DNA of 64,000 nt. It comes from Selaginella moellendorffii. Taxonomy: Eukaryota; Streptophyta; Lycopodiopsida; Selaginellales; Selaginellaceae. Of this stretch, positions 9,717 to 20,142 are shown piece after piece; the first letter of the stretch is position 1; every line of letters begins with the position of its first letter. The notes beneath the pieces are model-generated. The model was not told the DNA's origin. It saw only the letters and a program-made list of their open reading frames with translations, and searched no databases. The stretch is from contig NW_003314279.1 in assembly GCF_000143415.4 (NCBI RefSeq), forward strand, positions 1,997,679 through 2,061,678, in the 5' to 3' direction. A program made the position numbers and the translations under genes.

Positions 9717-10690
9717 TCACAGGGTTAGTAGCCTCACGAACTGTCGTTGATTTCTTCGAACATGGCATGGTTGAGATGCTCTAAGACGAAATGGAAACAT
9801 CGCTTCTTTTCGTCCAAGAGGAGAAACGAAGAACGAACAATATGGAACGTACCTGAGGAAAATGTCTGAGAAAAGAACGATCCTTTCCAATGTCTGAAAG
9901 ATTGGAATACTTGAGTAACTCATAAGCTCCACCTGTTGAAGTTAGAAGTTAAAACACAACAGCCAAGAGTGGCAATTCCATTTACTTACTTGGACTGGAC
10001 TGAGTATGATCAGCACCATCAACGCTACTCCTGCCACCAAATCAGACCAGACGCTTGCAAAGTTGCTTCGATTCTCTGCTCTGACTTCCTCGACCAATTC
10101 TAGCCTGTAAAAACAACTTGAGCGAAGAACAAAGAAGCAAAGCCTGGAAACCAAACACTTACGCTTCATCGTGAAGATGCTGCGTTAGTTTCTCGTCGGA
10201 AATGGGAGGAGCGATTCCAATCCTGACCTCGAACATCAAACGCTTCTCTTCGTCATCCAGTGGAGGAACCATTCCTTTGGTCACTTGAGAATCCGTGACG
10301 TTGAATGCCCTGGCCAGGAATGGTTCGAGCTCGACATATCGACACAGGACTAAAAGCAAAACTGTGAGTGACATAACCACAAGGAGCACAGAAGCTACTC
10401 TGCATGACAGAAGAGGAGCTTAAGTTCCTTCAGTCGGAGCTGGATAGCTTTGGAAAGGCTAGGAAAGCAACCAGAGATTTACTACCTCTTCAACCAGCAG
10501 ACATCCTGGTCGAGTCGATCAGGAACGACACGCAGTCATGCATGACGAAGTTTTCCCAGGAAACTTCACCTGGAACATAAATTTGAAGGAAAGAAATCAA
10601 CTTACTGTTGATCTTGCTGTGGAACTTGCAAATCCCCTTTTGAATTTGTTTTCATGGAGGAAATGCACACTAGAGCACCTCTCACTGCAC
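9717..10690 (-). pseudogene. DLDG1-like pseudogene with an inverted block
   Basis: The minus strand keeps recognisable exons in parental order: VELMSYSSIPIFQTLERIV, LELVEEVRAENRSNFASVW, VWSDLVAGVALMVLIIL, the CRYVELEPFLARAF exon, and a piece before the first membrane segment near 10520-10690. At 10429-10480 a short block encoding EELKFLQSELDSFGKA lies on the plus strand, i.e. inverted. The last two exons of the parent gene are missing. This is an older, rearranged copy of the gene at 14186-16066. Confidence 0.7.
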
Positions 10691-10699
10691 AGATATATT

Positions 10700-11160
10700 A
10701 TATACATATATGTTGAACTTCTATTTCAATTATTATTCTTAATTAATAATTATAATTAATTTTTTAGAAATAATTATATATAGTGACTGTTGGGCTGGTT
10801 ATGATTTAGAGTGGTTGAATCAGTTGAATTTCACTCATTATATAGTGAACCACTCTCAGAATTTTGTTGATCCTGTGATTGAAGTTTATACAAATCATAT
10901 TAAATCGATATGGAATGTAATGAAAAAATCACTTCCTCACTATGGTACAACAAAAGTATTATATAAATTTTACTTTCAAAAATATATTTGGTGAAAAATA
11001 TATATTAAAAGAAAGGAAGTTACATTTAATATTTTATGTAGTCATATTAAGCTACATAATCAATGCTGTTATAGTAGAATCAATAGTATATTTTATTTTT
11101 TACTTTTAAATACTTAAAAATAATATACTAGAACAATGTTTAATTTATAGTAATGAGGAA
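10700..11160. other. AT-rich intergenic sequence
   Basis: A strongly AT-rich stretch with no supported coding region or RNA. It separates the DLDG1-like fragments from the PPR relic. Confidence 0.5.
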
Positions 11161-11169
11161 ATCAATGGG

Positions 11170-12600
11170 GCCGTTGCATTTTTATCTCCAGAATATCCTC
11201 ATTCAGCCATATGCCCAGAGGGGGTCTTTGACAGGATGCCGTCCAAGGACGTGGTCGCGTGGACGGCTGTGGTGAATGCCTACGCCCGCTGACAACGGCG
11301 TTGTGAATGTATATTCGAGAATAGGCCCGTGAGGAACGTGGTGTCGTGGAACTCCATGATTTTCGCATATGCTCCGACAGGGCATTTCAGGCAAGACGTG
11401 GAGCTCTTTCAAATCATGCCTGCTCACAACGAGTACACGTGGAAGGTTATGATTCCTCGCTATGCTCTCAGTGGCAACACGGGCAAGGCTATGGCTGTGT
11501 TCCAGAGCGTCGGCGCAAGAACGCTAGCTGCCTAGAACGCTCTAATCTCGGCATTTGCCCAGGCTGGGGATTTCTCCATGGTGAAAGATCCCTTTGACGC
11601 AAGGCCTGCTCACAATATTGTGTCGTGGAAGAAGCGTGATTTCCTGGACAAGTATTCTGAAAAGTTACGCGGATGCATGGAACCTTAACGAGGCGAAGCG
11701 ACTATGCCAGAGCGAAGCTCAATCACCTGGAGCGTGATGCTTCAAGCATTTGCAGGGTTTGGGCATGTAATAGATGGCGAGAGTTTGTTTCATGCGAGAA
11801 ACCTCACTCGGCGATCCCAGTTGCTTGTCAGCCTGGACCAACATGATTGTTTTATAAGATTGACAAAGCTCGAGCAGTGTTTGATGCTTTGGCGTGCCTT
11901 GACATGGTCTCCTGGAACACCATGGTCGCTTGCTACGCACCCGACGTCCACCACTGCAAATATTTCTTTGAGCAATGCCCGGCCACAACCTGGTGTCTTA
12001 CAACACTCTCTTGTCCTCGCTGGTCAGCTGCAGATTATCCGAGGAAGCAGTGAAAATCTTCGTCGAAATGCCAGAGATAACATACAGTGTGATGATGCAA
12101 ACTTATGCACAGGAAGGCCAGCTTGCGAGTGCCAGGGACTTCTACGAGACAATGCCGGATCGCAACTCAGTGCTCTCATCACCGTGATCTTGGCACTCGC
12201 CCAGCCCAATCCCCGAGAACAGCCTTTGAGCGATTTGAGGCCTGGAGCTCGATCATCGCAGCCTATGTCCAGAACGGACGCGTGACTGGATCTCTTTCGA
12301 GAGATGATCTTGCTGGCTTTCAAGCCAGACGAGACCATTTTCACGACAAATCTAGCAGGGGCAGCGAGCCAGCTCGAGCAGTGTTGCCGAGATTTTTTGT
12401 CCATGATCGCAGACTTTGGGATCTCTCCCAGGATCGAGCACGCAATGGGGCGACCTGGTCAGCTGGAGCAATCCATGCCATTTGTTCCACAGCGGGGCTT
12501 GTGGATGATGGCTCGAAATGCAAAGGTTGTGGAAATGTCGGCTGGAAAATCCGGGATAATGCCAGGTTGACAACCAACAATCCTAGTCATCCCGGAGATG
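11170..12600 (+). pseudogene. PPR gene relic
   Basis: The plus strand carries successive PPR motifs in shifting frames: VFDRMPSKDVVAWTAVVNAY, RNVVSWNSMIFAYAPTGHF, HNEYTWKVMIPRYALSGN, ALISAFAQAGDFSMVK (after an in-frame stop), NIVSW, SSITWSVMLQAFAGFGH, DMVSWNTMVACYAP, NLVSYNTLLSSLVSC, and a terminal part with FLSMIADFGISPRIEHA. The motif order is that of a PLS-type protein ending near an E-like region. Many stops and frame changes show that it is dead. The closest living relatives in the window are the PPR genes at 46.2 and 59.7 kb, judging by motif style. Confidence 0.8.
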
Positions 12601-13270
12601 CGGGTGTTGTGCCATGTAAGCTGAAAACCTATCCCACCAGCCAAGGCGCGATAGAGGAACACCGGTATAAAAGAAATGGAGTAGGGGTTATGATTAATCC
12701 GGGAGAGCCTGAAAGGGCGCTTGCATCCCTCGGGTTGCTTAGTAAATGGGGTCGCTGACCCTTGACCACTTGGCCCCCCTCGTCGGTGACCCAGTAGTGC
12801 TAAGTCGGTATGGTCAACCCCACCGTGACCTACAGGATAGCGCTTGGTACCCAGGGCGCCCAAGGAGGCCCGATATCTTTTGCAAACATTTCTTCGATCT
12901 TCCTTTCTGGAATTTCTTGGTGCGGCCTTGAAGTATTTTTCACTCATTTCAGAGGAAACGAATGTTTGCGGCACAAGGCGGTTCTCAGACCATCAAAGCT
13001 CTGCTTCTCTCTCTTTCTTTTTCCCGAAGAAGCAAGGGTGGCACTTTCAAGGGGATAGAGAATTGCGTTACACTTGTTTGCAAGTCGGGCAGGTGTTACT
13101 GATTGTGAAGAAAGGTCTCCAAGCTAAAGAGGCTTGAGGAGGGATGTCTTCTACAAGAACAATAGCATCGATGAGGCTAACAAAGAGCTAGAATAAATAA
13201 TGACTCCAGAAGCTTATGGATAAATAAAACATTTATAAGTAAACCACCATAAACCACCATTTCTTTTCGA
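12601..13270. other. Unassigned sequence after the PPR relic
   Basis: About 670 bp with no gene I can support. It includes a GC-rich stretch near 12760-12870 that looks unlike the flanks and could be an old insertion. The last 100 bp are AT-rich. Confidence 0.35.
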
Positions 13271-13299
13271 AAAATAAAGGTGAAAAAAAAAGGTATGCC

Positions 13300-13500
13300 A
13301 AAGCTATCTAGCTCCCACCGAAGAAATTCTTCTTTCTTGCGGAGTGCTGGATCTCGTCAACTTATCCCTGATTTCGAGGAGTGCGAGGCAAATTTTTGTA
13401 GGAGCTTTGATTACCAGGGGCTACACATGCAAAGCGTCCCAGGAGCGAAAGCTGATGGAAGAAACATACCGCTCCTGAGCTCTTGAAATCGGTGGAGAGC
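13300..13500. pseudogene. DLDG1-like 5' fragments next to copy C
   Basis: Short pieces correspond to the first exon of the adjacent DLDG1-like gene. One piece (encoding the AKRP region) is inverted relative to the others. The block ends in GGTGGAGAGCAT and joins the leader of the 121-codon gene exactly as in copy B. This fixes the composite cassette structure at the probable source locus. Confidence 0.6.
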
Positions 13501-13668
13501 ATAAAACAAATTTTAAAATATTTCACTAAACCGGTTAAGTTGCTGAAAACCTTTATCTTAAAGATGGCGAAACAATATTTGGCGAAAAACAAAATATAGG
13601 TTTCGTATAGGGTTTGTGATTGTAAAAGGGAGACAAGAAGAACTTCTCACGAGCAGAGCAGATCGGCG

Positions 13669-14034
13669 ATGGTGGCGGTGGACGTTGAGCGGTATGTTGA
13701 GCTCAAGCGCATGATCGACGACTTGGTGATCGAAGCTGGTAACAATAGGAGCATCCGGGTGAAACAATACGATAGCTTCGACTTTGCGGACTATGATCAC
13801 TGGGCCGAGACCAACAACAAGAGGGCGCTCAGGCCGGACTGCCATTACATGGAGGACGAGGTGGCGTTGGATCCTCCCCGTGCCGACCGGATCACGCGGA
13901 TGGTGGCCGTGGCGCTCCAGCAAGAGGAGGAAGGGAACAGGAGGCAACTGGCTAAGGAGGTGAGCCACTTCACAAGGCAACTGGCGCTTCAGCAACAACA
14001 AGCCGGGCCGCCGAGCAAGAGAGCTCGCCACTGA
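13669..14034 (+). CDS. 121-aa repeated protein, copy C
   Basis: An intact 121-codon frame: MVAVDVERYVELKRMIDD, VIEAGNNRSIRVKQYDS, DYDHWAETNNKRALRPD, EEEGNRRQLAKEVSHFTRQ and the QQQQAGPPSKRARH tail. It converges on the DLDG1-like gene, whose stop codon is 152 bp away on the other strand. The region between them, plus the end of DLDG1-like exon 7, is present at copies A and B, so this is the best candidate for the ancestral copy. No known domain is seen. The 5' leader lacks an obvious TATA box but has an AT-rich stretch at about 13500-13560. Confidence 0.55.
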   Translation: MVAVDVERYVELKRMIDDLVIEAGNNRSIRVKQYDSFDFADYDHWAETNNKRALRPDCHYMEDEVALDPPRADRITRMVAVALQQEEEGNRRQLAKEVSHFTRQLALQQQQAGPPSKRARH

Positions 14035-14185
14035 TCGTCGAAGCATCCCCTGGAGGGATGATCGAAAACAATCTTGTATCACAAGCATTAACAAAACTTG
14101 TGAGCAAAGCAAGCTCCTGCCAAGGAGCAAAAAAGTTTTGTTGTTTGTACTTCCATATACCTGGCAATGAAGAGATCTTTCAGCT

Positions 14186-16066
14186 TTAGTGGCGTTCCAT
14201 CTCGCGGAATATGGCCGTGAGGGACGGAGACAAGCGAGGAAGATTTCGGAAAACCTGTTGCAAAGGTGGTGGTGGTCAGTGTTTTGGTAATAGGAGCAAT
14301 GTACCCATAGCTTGAAGCAGGCATCGATGGTCACTGGAACTATCGCCACGAAGGAAGATATGGAAGCCTCGTTGGCCTTCATGCCGTAGTGCTCGAGGAA
14401 AAGGTTCACCACGGTCACCCAGCCCGACTCGGAATGGTACCTAGAAAGTGGAAACATCGCTTGGTTTCATACTGTTCACAAGGCAAAGAAAACACAAGAT
14501 GGTACCCGAGGAATATGTCCGAGAAAAGAATGATAAAGAATGCCTTCCCAATGTCTGAAAGATTGCTGAAGAGACGAATCCCTGAGTAACTCATGAGCTC
14601 CACCTGATGGAAGTGAGAAGTTAAACACAAGAGCCATGAGAATTCCTGTTGTGACGTACTTGCACTGGATTGAGTATGATCAGGAGCATCAACACTACGC
14701 CTGCCACATCGGACCAGACGCTTGCAAAATTGCTTCGATTCTCTGCTCTGACTTCCTCGACCAATTCTAGCCTGGAAGAGCAACTTGAGGGGAGAACAAA
14801 GAAGCAAAGCCTGGAAACCAAGAAACTTACGCTTCGTCGTGAAGATGCTGCGTTAGTTTCTCTTCGGAAATGGGAGGAGCGATTCCAATCCTGACCTCGA
14901 ACATCAAACGCTTCTCTTCGTCCTCCAGCGGAGGAACCACTCTCTTGGTCATTTGTGAGTCCGTGACGTCGAATGCCCTGGCCGCGAAAGGTACGAGCTC
15001 GACATATCTACACAGGACTAAAAGCAAAGCTGTGAGTGACAAAACCACGAGGAGCACAGATTTCCTACCTCTTTAAGAAGGGGACCAGCACGCAGTCATG
15101 CACGACGAAGTCTGCAAGCCACGGTATCAAAATGAGGCACGCAGCGAACTTCACCTGAAACATAAACACTGGACAAATAAATCTCTCGAGATCTTGAAAG
15201 GAAGAACACCAACTTACTGTTGATCTTGCCGCGGACCTCGCAAATCCCCTCTCGAACTTGTTCTCCTGGTGCCACTCGAGAGGCTCTTGGAACAAATCCG
15301 AGAATGGCCCGGTTGCTTTCCTAGCCTTTCCAAAGCTATCCAGCTCCGACCGAAGGTACTTAAGCTCCTCTTCTTTCTTGTGGAGTAGCTCCTGCTCGAT
15401 CTCGTCAACTTCTCCCCGAGAAGAAACTTCTTTGTCCCTGGATTTCTCCCAGCTCTCACCATCCAGCCAATCTTCCCAGTTATCACTGCCGGGGTCTCGT
15501 CCCCTCTTTCGGTACCAGCGGAGCTCGTTGATGGCGTCAACTCGCTGCTTCCAGGATTTAATCTCCTCGTCGTCGAGCATCATGCGTCCAATCTCGTCCA
15601 TGGCGGCCTCGTCGTTGTGCTCTCTCCACCAGTCGAAGTCGTCGAGCAAGAGTTTCTTCCACCAGCTTTCTCTCCTAGGACGCTTTGCATGTATCCTCCA
15701 TTCCAAGCCCCTGGCAATTAACCTTCTCTTCGCGCTGGAGAAGCTAGAGTTTCCACTGCCGCTGCCGCTACTAGCTACAAAAATTCGCCTCGCATTCCTC
15801 GAGCTCCTGGCAATCGATCCTCTAGTAGTCCTACAGAAATGCGAGTGCCCGAAGCGATCGGATACCAAAATCCGCTTCCAATTGCTTGGAAACTCTGCTT
15901 GAATCCACACGAATCTCTGGCTCCTCGCTCCTGAGCTCTTGAAATCGGTGGAGAGCTTACCGGGGCGAAGAATTCCATCTCCCCAGGGCTGCTCGCAACG
16001 CATTTCTCTCCGGCATAGAAGCGCATCCTCATAAACCCAAAAACCTAAAAATCGCACCATATCCAT
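14186..16066 (-). CDS. DLDG1: CemA-like chloroplast envelope protein (DLDG1-type)
   Basis: Seven exons on the minus strand join cleanly to 508 codons: 16066-15218, 15154-15069, 15007-14831, 14771-14660, 14603-14506, 14440-14305 and 14254-14186. The N-terminus is rich in Ser and Arg, as expected for a plastid transit peptide. A charged coiled stretch follows (RKRGRDPGSDNWEDWLDGE, then EELKYLRSELDSF). Hydrophobic segments come next: LILIPWLADFVV near the second exon, VLMLLIIL, and AFFIILFSDIFLG. The ending is family-specific: SGWVTVVNLFLEHYG, FVAIVPVTIDACFKLW and the last exon VFRNLPRLSPSLTAIFREM. This matches the CemA/Ycf10-like nuclear family (Arabidopsis At4g31040/DLDG1), inner-envelope proteins linked to proton extrusion and light adaptation. 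Two G-boxes sit just upstream. Another splice form could start at a nearer methionine with a donor after FFAP. Several broken copies occur at 4.9-10.7 kb. Confidence 0.85.
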
Positions 16067-16068
16067 TT

Positions 16069-16108
16069 GCCACGTGGCATAGGCCCCTCTAATAATCTGC
16101 CACGTGTC
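16069..16108 (-). promoter_or_regulatory. Two G-boxes upstream of the DLDG1-like gene
   Basis: CACGTG occurs at 16071-16076 (in GCCACGTGGC) and 16101-16106 (in GCCACGTGTC), immediately upstream of the start codon at 16066. G-boxes are bound by bZIP and bHLH factors in light and ABA responses. That would fit a photosynthesis-related gene, but regulation here is inferred only from the motif. Confidence 0.5.
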
Positions 16109-16188
16109 TTCATTTTTTAACTTTGGAAGAACTTTGAAGAACTTTGGGAAAAAGGTTCATGGATTTCCAAAATCCTCAGTAGTAAGAT

Positions 16189-19100
16189 CTACAACATCGG
16201 TGGAGCAGACTCTGAGCTCTCAGGCACGTCGCTCAAGAATGTATCCCTGCTCTTCACTTCTGCTCGCTCCCTGTCCTCGTCGTCACGACCCGATGATCTT
16301 TGCTCTTGCTGCTGCTCTTCTTGGTCCTGCTGTTCTTGCTGCTGCTGCTGCTCTTGCTCGTGATCATCTTTCTTCTGTTCTCCTTGCTCTCCTCCTCCAT
16401 CTCCTGTTGCTGGCGTTGTCGTCGTCGCCTCGCTGCTTGCAAACACCATGCTCCTAAACGTTTCAATCAATCCTCTGGCTCCACCGGAAGAAGATGAAGC
16501 AGCGGCGCCTCTCCCTCCTCCTGGGTCTGTGTAGTCACGACGGCGTGAAACGAGAGTTGGAAGAACTGTTTTTGACGAGGACGAACAATCCAGTTGTTGG
16601 TGGTGGACTCTTTTCGACACCTGGATCACTCTGCTTATACGAGCGAACACCCAAAGAGAGGTTAACAAAGCCATCGTTGCTCTTCGCTCTTTCCGCTCTA
16701 TGCATGGCTTTGCTTTTACGTACCTTGCGACTCGGGGAAAATAAAACCGTGGACTTCCTGCTTCTCCTTCTCAACGATTGTAGAATTGGTTGAATAAGGA
16801 CTCCTACGCATGCCCTGGTCATGGATCCAGTTAGAAAGGCGAGCTTGAGCTTGCAAAGAAAGGCCTTTACCTGTCTAAACTTCCCTCCGTGGATGGCTGG
16901 CGTGAAGGTGCATTCGGCCATCTCTTGCTTTTGCTTCTCTTTTCGCAACGCCTCGACTCTGGCAATCCGTTCTTGTCTATCCAACAAGATCAGTTTGTAC
17001 CATTGACTCCTAGTGCTGCAAACAGGAAGGAATCCGAGAGTCAGGAGCATAAAGAGTTTTAAGAAACCGAGAACCAAAACAGTGCTCGTCACGCACCTAA
17101 ACTTTCTCCTACGAGCAGCAAGCGAGCGAGAGAGGCGGCACATCTTAAACTGGAACGGGAACTTCTCGTCCTTCTTCCGTAGCTTGAAAACGTTATGCAA
17201 GCCACTGGATACAATCTTTTTCTGCAAAGTCGCGTGAAGCAACTCCGAGTGTCAGCTGATCAAACCAAGCGAAAAACGAAACAGTTGAAACCAAGTTCCA
17301 TTACCTGCGCTGTTTGCATGAGTTTTTGGAACGTATCGTATGACAATGAACCTTTGCCATCGTCCATGCCCATGACAATCTTAATCTCGTCCACCACTTC
17401 GTCCGAGAACAAGGCAGTGTCGGCTTTTTCGAGATCAACGTAGCCACTCTGAATTTTTTTCACAAAATAGAGCGCGTTAAAGTTCTTCTGTTAGTTGAAA
17501 CGACACTTCTACAAACCTTATCTTTGTCGAGATGATCAAAGATTTGTTTCAACCTCCTTTCCTTGAGGTGATCCAGCAGCTGCCCGGATTTCGTACCAAC
17601 GTAGTGTGACTTGGCAAGCTCAATCCTGTGTTGGATATCTCTGTCCATGAGAGACTTCTTCTTGTCCTCTATAGCAAATTTCATCTGATATAGAAACTCC
17701 CCGATAGGCAAATTCCTCTGCAAAAAGAACAAGACAATGAAACATCCACAACTCAACAAGCTATGAAACGCAAAGAACGAAAAAACGAGTACAAAATCAT
17801 TCGACAAACCTCGCCAACAGGCTGTCGGCCGATTGTTGGAGTGAAAAACTCCTGACCCGTGGTCGGATCGATCAGCTTCCGACCTCCGGGTTCCAAAAGC
17901 TTTTGCTTCTTCTCGGCGAGCCTTTCAGCGTACTGCAGCAACCGATCAAAGACAGTCGTGTTGCTTTCGTCGACTTGTCCACCGTCTCCAGTTTTGTTGA
18001 TGTGAGGATGAAATGTAACTCTGGACGAAGAACAAGGCGAGGGTGAGAAACACAACCAGAGAGAAGGAAAGTTCTGGTAGAAATAGAAAGAAACAAATAA
18101 TTTACACACCCTTCGGGATACCATTGCATGTATTCCGCTTGACGTCGCCTCCGGTGCTCGGCATCGTAAAACAGTTGCTCGAACCGTGTCGTGGTTTGGA
18201 CGTCACGACGCTCAAACGAATGCAAGTAGTTTATCCTGGGTTTGAAGGTGCACTCCATAAGCTTGGCTTCCCACAACTGAAAGAAACATCAAGCGTTTAC
18301 TACGTTTTCAAGGAATGAAAGAATGCAGAGAACCAGTGTAAGTACCTCATTGCGAAGCTCTTGCAAGTGTTCCTGGTTTTGTTTGTCCTGGACTAGCCTC
18401 TCCCACACAACTTCCGTTCTCTTCAAACGTTTGGCGAGCTTACTTCATGCACGTAACAGGGAAGGGAGGCTGCTGATTAGAAACAAAAGGAACAGCGAAC
18501 AAACTAGCTTTATAACTGTGTGTTTTGTTGCTGGAAAAGAGAAGAAGAGAAGCAAAGTTTACCTGATCTCTGGCTTGGGAGAGATGAGCTTCAACTCGTT
18601 CATCTCGTCCTCCTGCTGCTTCTTCTCGATTTGCCGCCGCCGCTCCTGGTCCTTAGCAACAGCCTCCTGGTACAAGAGCTCGCCATAGTTTTGGAACTGC
18701 TCGGCCTCTCGTTCTCTGTTTCGCATCAATCGCCTACTTCTCTGAGAGGAAACTTTGAGCGCTAGTTAAGACAAAACGCATTCTTCTTGTTGTTTACCAG
18801 TGAAGTAACCGGTCGATCCTTCACCATCTTCTCATGGTATTGTTCCGCGATCAGCCGTGCTTCTTCCTCGACCCGTTGTTTTTGCCTTATATAGTCAGTA
18901 TAAAGTCTCAAGCAGAGAGCTTTCTACACGAAAGGAAAAGGAAAAAAAAAAAAAACTTTGTGAGAATGGATCAAGGTGAAAAAAACGCTCACCATCTTCT
19001 CGGATAGCTCCGCCTTCCTTTTGTGCCTCTTTTCCTTCTTCCCCCTGTCCACGGTCTTGGTAGAAAACGTAAACGTGTGTTGGAGGAGCCTCTCGGAGAA

Positions 19101-19568
19101 CTTAGCTGGTTTGATCCCCCTCCTGGCGGCCTGGTACTTCCGAAACTCCTCCAGCGTTTTGGGCTTCTCCATGTAAGCTCTCCTGGCCTGGCTGATAACA
19201 TCCATGGGGACCTGCTTTTGCTTTTGCTGGCCCTTCCTCCCCCGCTGCTGCCCATGCTCCTCGGCGGCGCCACCACCACCGCCACCCTTCCCCTTTGGAC
19301 TGCCACCATCGCCGCGCTGATGCTCACGGTTGATGCTCCGGAGGTTGTAGGTGATGTGCTCCGTCAATGGCACCACGAACTGGAGCGGCAGATCGTGCTG
19401 CTTGCAAAACGCGGTGGACACCTGCTCCGGGGAGTCGCCCTGCTTCAACTCGATCTGCTCCACGCGCCCGTCCTCGATCTCCACCGTGATGGAGAGAACC
19501 ACGCGCGGGTCATGGTCATCGGCCACGGACTCTTCGATCTCCCCACCGCTGGGGCTCTCGCTTGACAT
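16189..19568 (-). CDS. Coiled-coil protein with ubiquitin-like N-terminus, possible cilium protein
   Basis: A multi-exon gene on the minus strand; the start is the ATG at 19568 (MSSESPSGGEIEE). Residues about 30-90 look like a ubiquitin/PFU-like fold (VVLSITVEIEDGRVEQIEL, then GDSPEQVSTAFCKQHDLP). Long charged helices follow (EEEARLIAEQYHEKM, QERRRQIEKKQQEDEMNELK). Three repeats of a short CTF.P.I motif are present: MECTFKPRINY, VTFHPHINKT and AECTFTPAIHGG. An EF-hand-like segment reads FDHLDKDK joined to SGYVDLEKADTALF. Introns are short with good GT/AG ends. CTFxP repeats and such coiled coils are common in flagellar proteins, and lycophyte sperm are flagellate, so a ciliary role is plausible but inferred. 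The C-terminus has two readings. One is a direct splice at 16871 to about 16616, giving a Gln-rich tail ending at 16189. The other includes a 91-nt exon that leads to a stop at 16535. Confidence 0.6.
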
Positions 19569-19868
19569 CTGGGCGATGGCGATCGACCCACCTCGCAAAA
19601 CTCAGCTTTGGACGCCTCCCGGATCTCTCCTCCTCATCCCCGCGCCAATGCCAATCCTGGATCCTCGCCGCCGCCGCGCCGCGCCGCGATCGAGCTGAGA
19701 ATGCCGCTGGGCGCCCTGTGCTAACGGAAAAGAGTGTGCTTACTGTGCTTCCAGTCGCGAGGGGTCGAGACTCTTCGGCGAGGGGCGTTCTCTTTCGACC
19801 CCCGGGTCGTTCGTTACGAGATTCTCGGTGTGACACGCATGCCCTAAAAGCCCGGCGCGCCCCACCGT

Positions 19869-19883
19869 GGCGCGCCACGTGGC
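19869..19883. promoter_or_regulatory. G-box palindrome in a divergent promoter
   Basis: GCGCCACGTGGCC contains CACGTG at 19876-19881. It lies between the divergent genes starting at 19568 (minus) and 20143 (plus). The same core with its CGCC flank occurs twice in the divergent promoter near 48.9 kb. Confidence 0.4.
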
Positions 19884-19969
19884 CGCAACGGCCACGATCC
19901 GCCCAACGAAGAGCGATTTAACGGAATCTTTTTATAACGGTCAACGAACATTCTGTGAGGATGTGAGCT

Positions 19970-20130
19970 TTATCCGGGATCGAACCCGCGACGTGTCTAA
20001 ACCCAGGCGATTGGCTAGGGCTAAGCTTTTGGTGGGCATCGAACACCAGCGCGAGCGAGGGGCCGGTGTGCGGGGGCGGGGGATCGAACCCAGTGCCGGT
20101 GCGTGTTAACACTTTGTCGATTCGATCCGG
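19970..20130 (-). repeat. Clustered tRNA-type B-box motifs (possible SINE remnant)
   Basis: On the minus strand GGTTCGATCC occurs at 19986-19977 and 20090-20081, with a weaker TGTTCGATGCC between them. A plus-strand ATTCGATCCGG lies near 20119. GGTTCGANNCC is the B-box of RNA polymerase III promoters. I could not fold either flank into a tRNA cloverleaf, so this is more likely a tRNA-derived SINE remnant or a cluster of isolated B-boxes. It sits less than 170 bp upstream of a gene for a TFIIIC subunit. Confidence 0.45.
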
Positions 20131-20142
20131 GGACAGTTGGTC

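Noticed and set aside
19970-20100. A tRNA gene suggested by GGTTCGATCC
   Set aside because: No acceptor-stem pairing, D-arm or anticodon arm could be found at the right distances on either strand.
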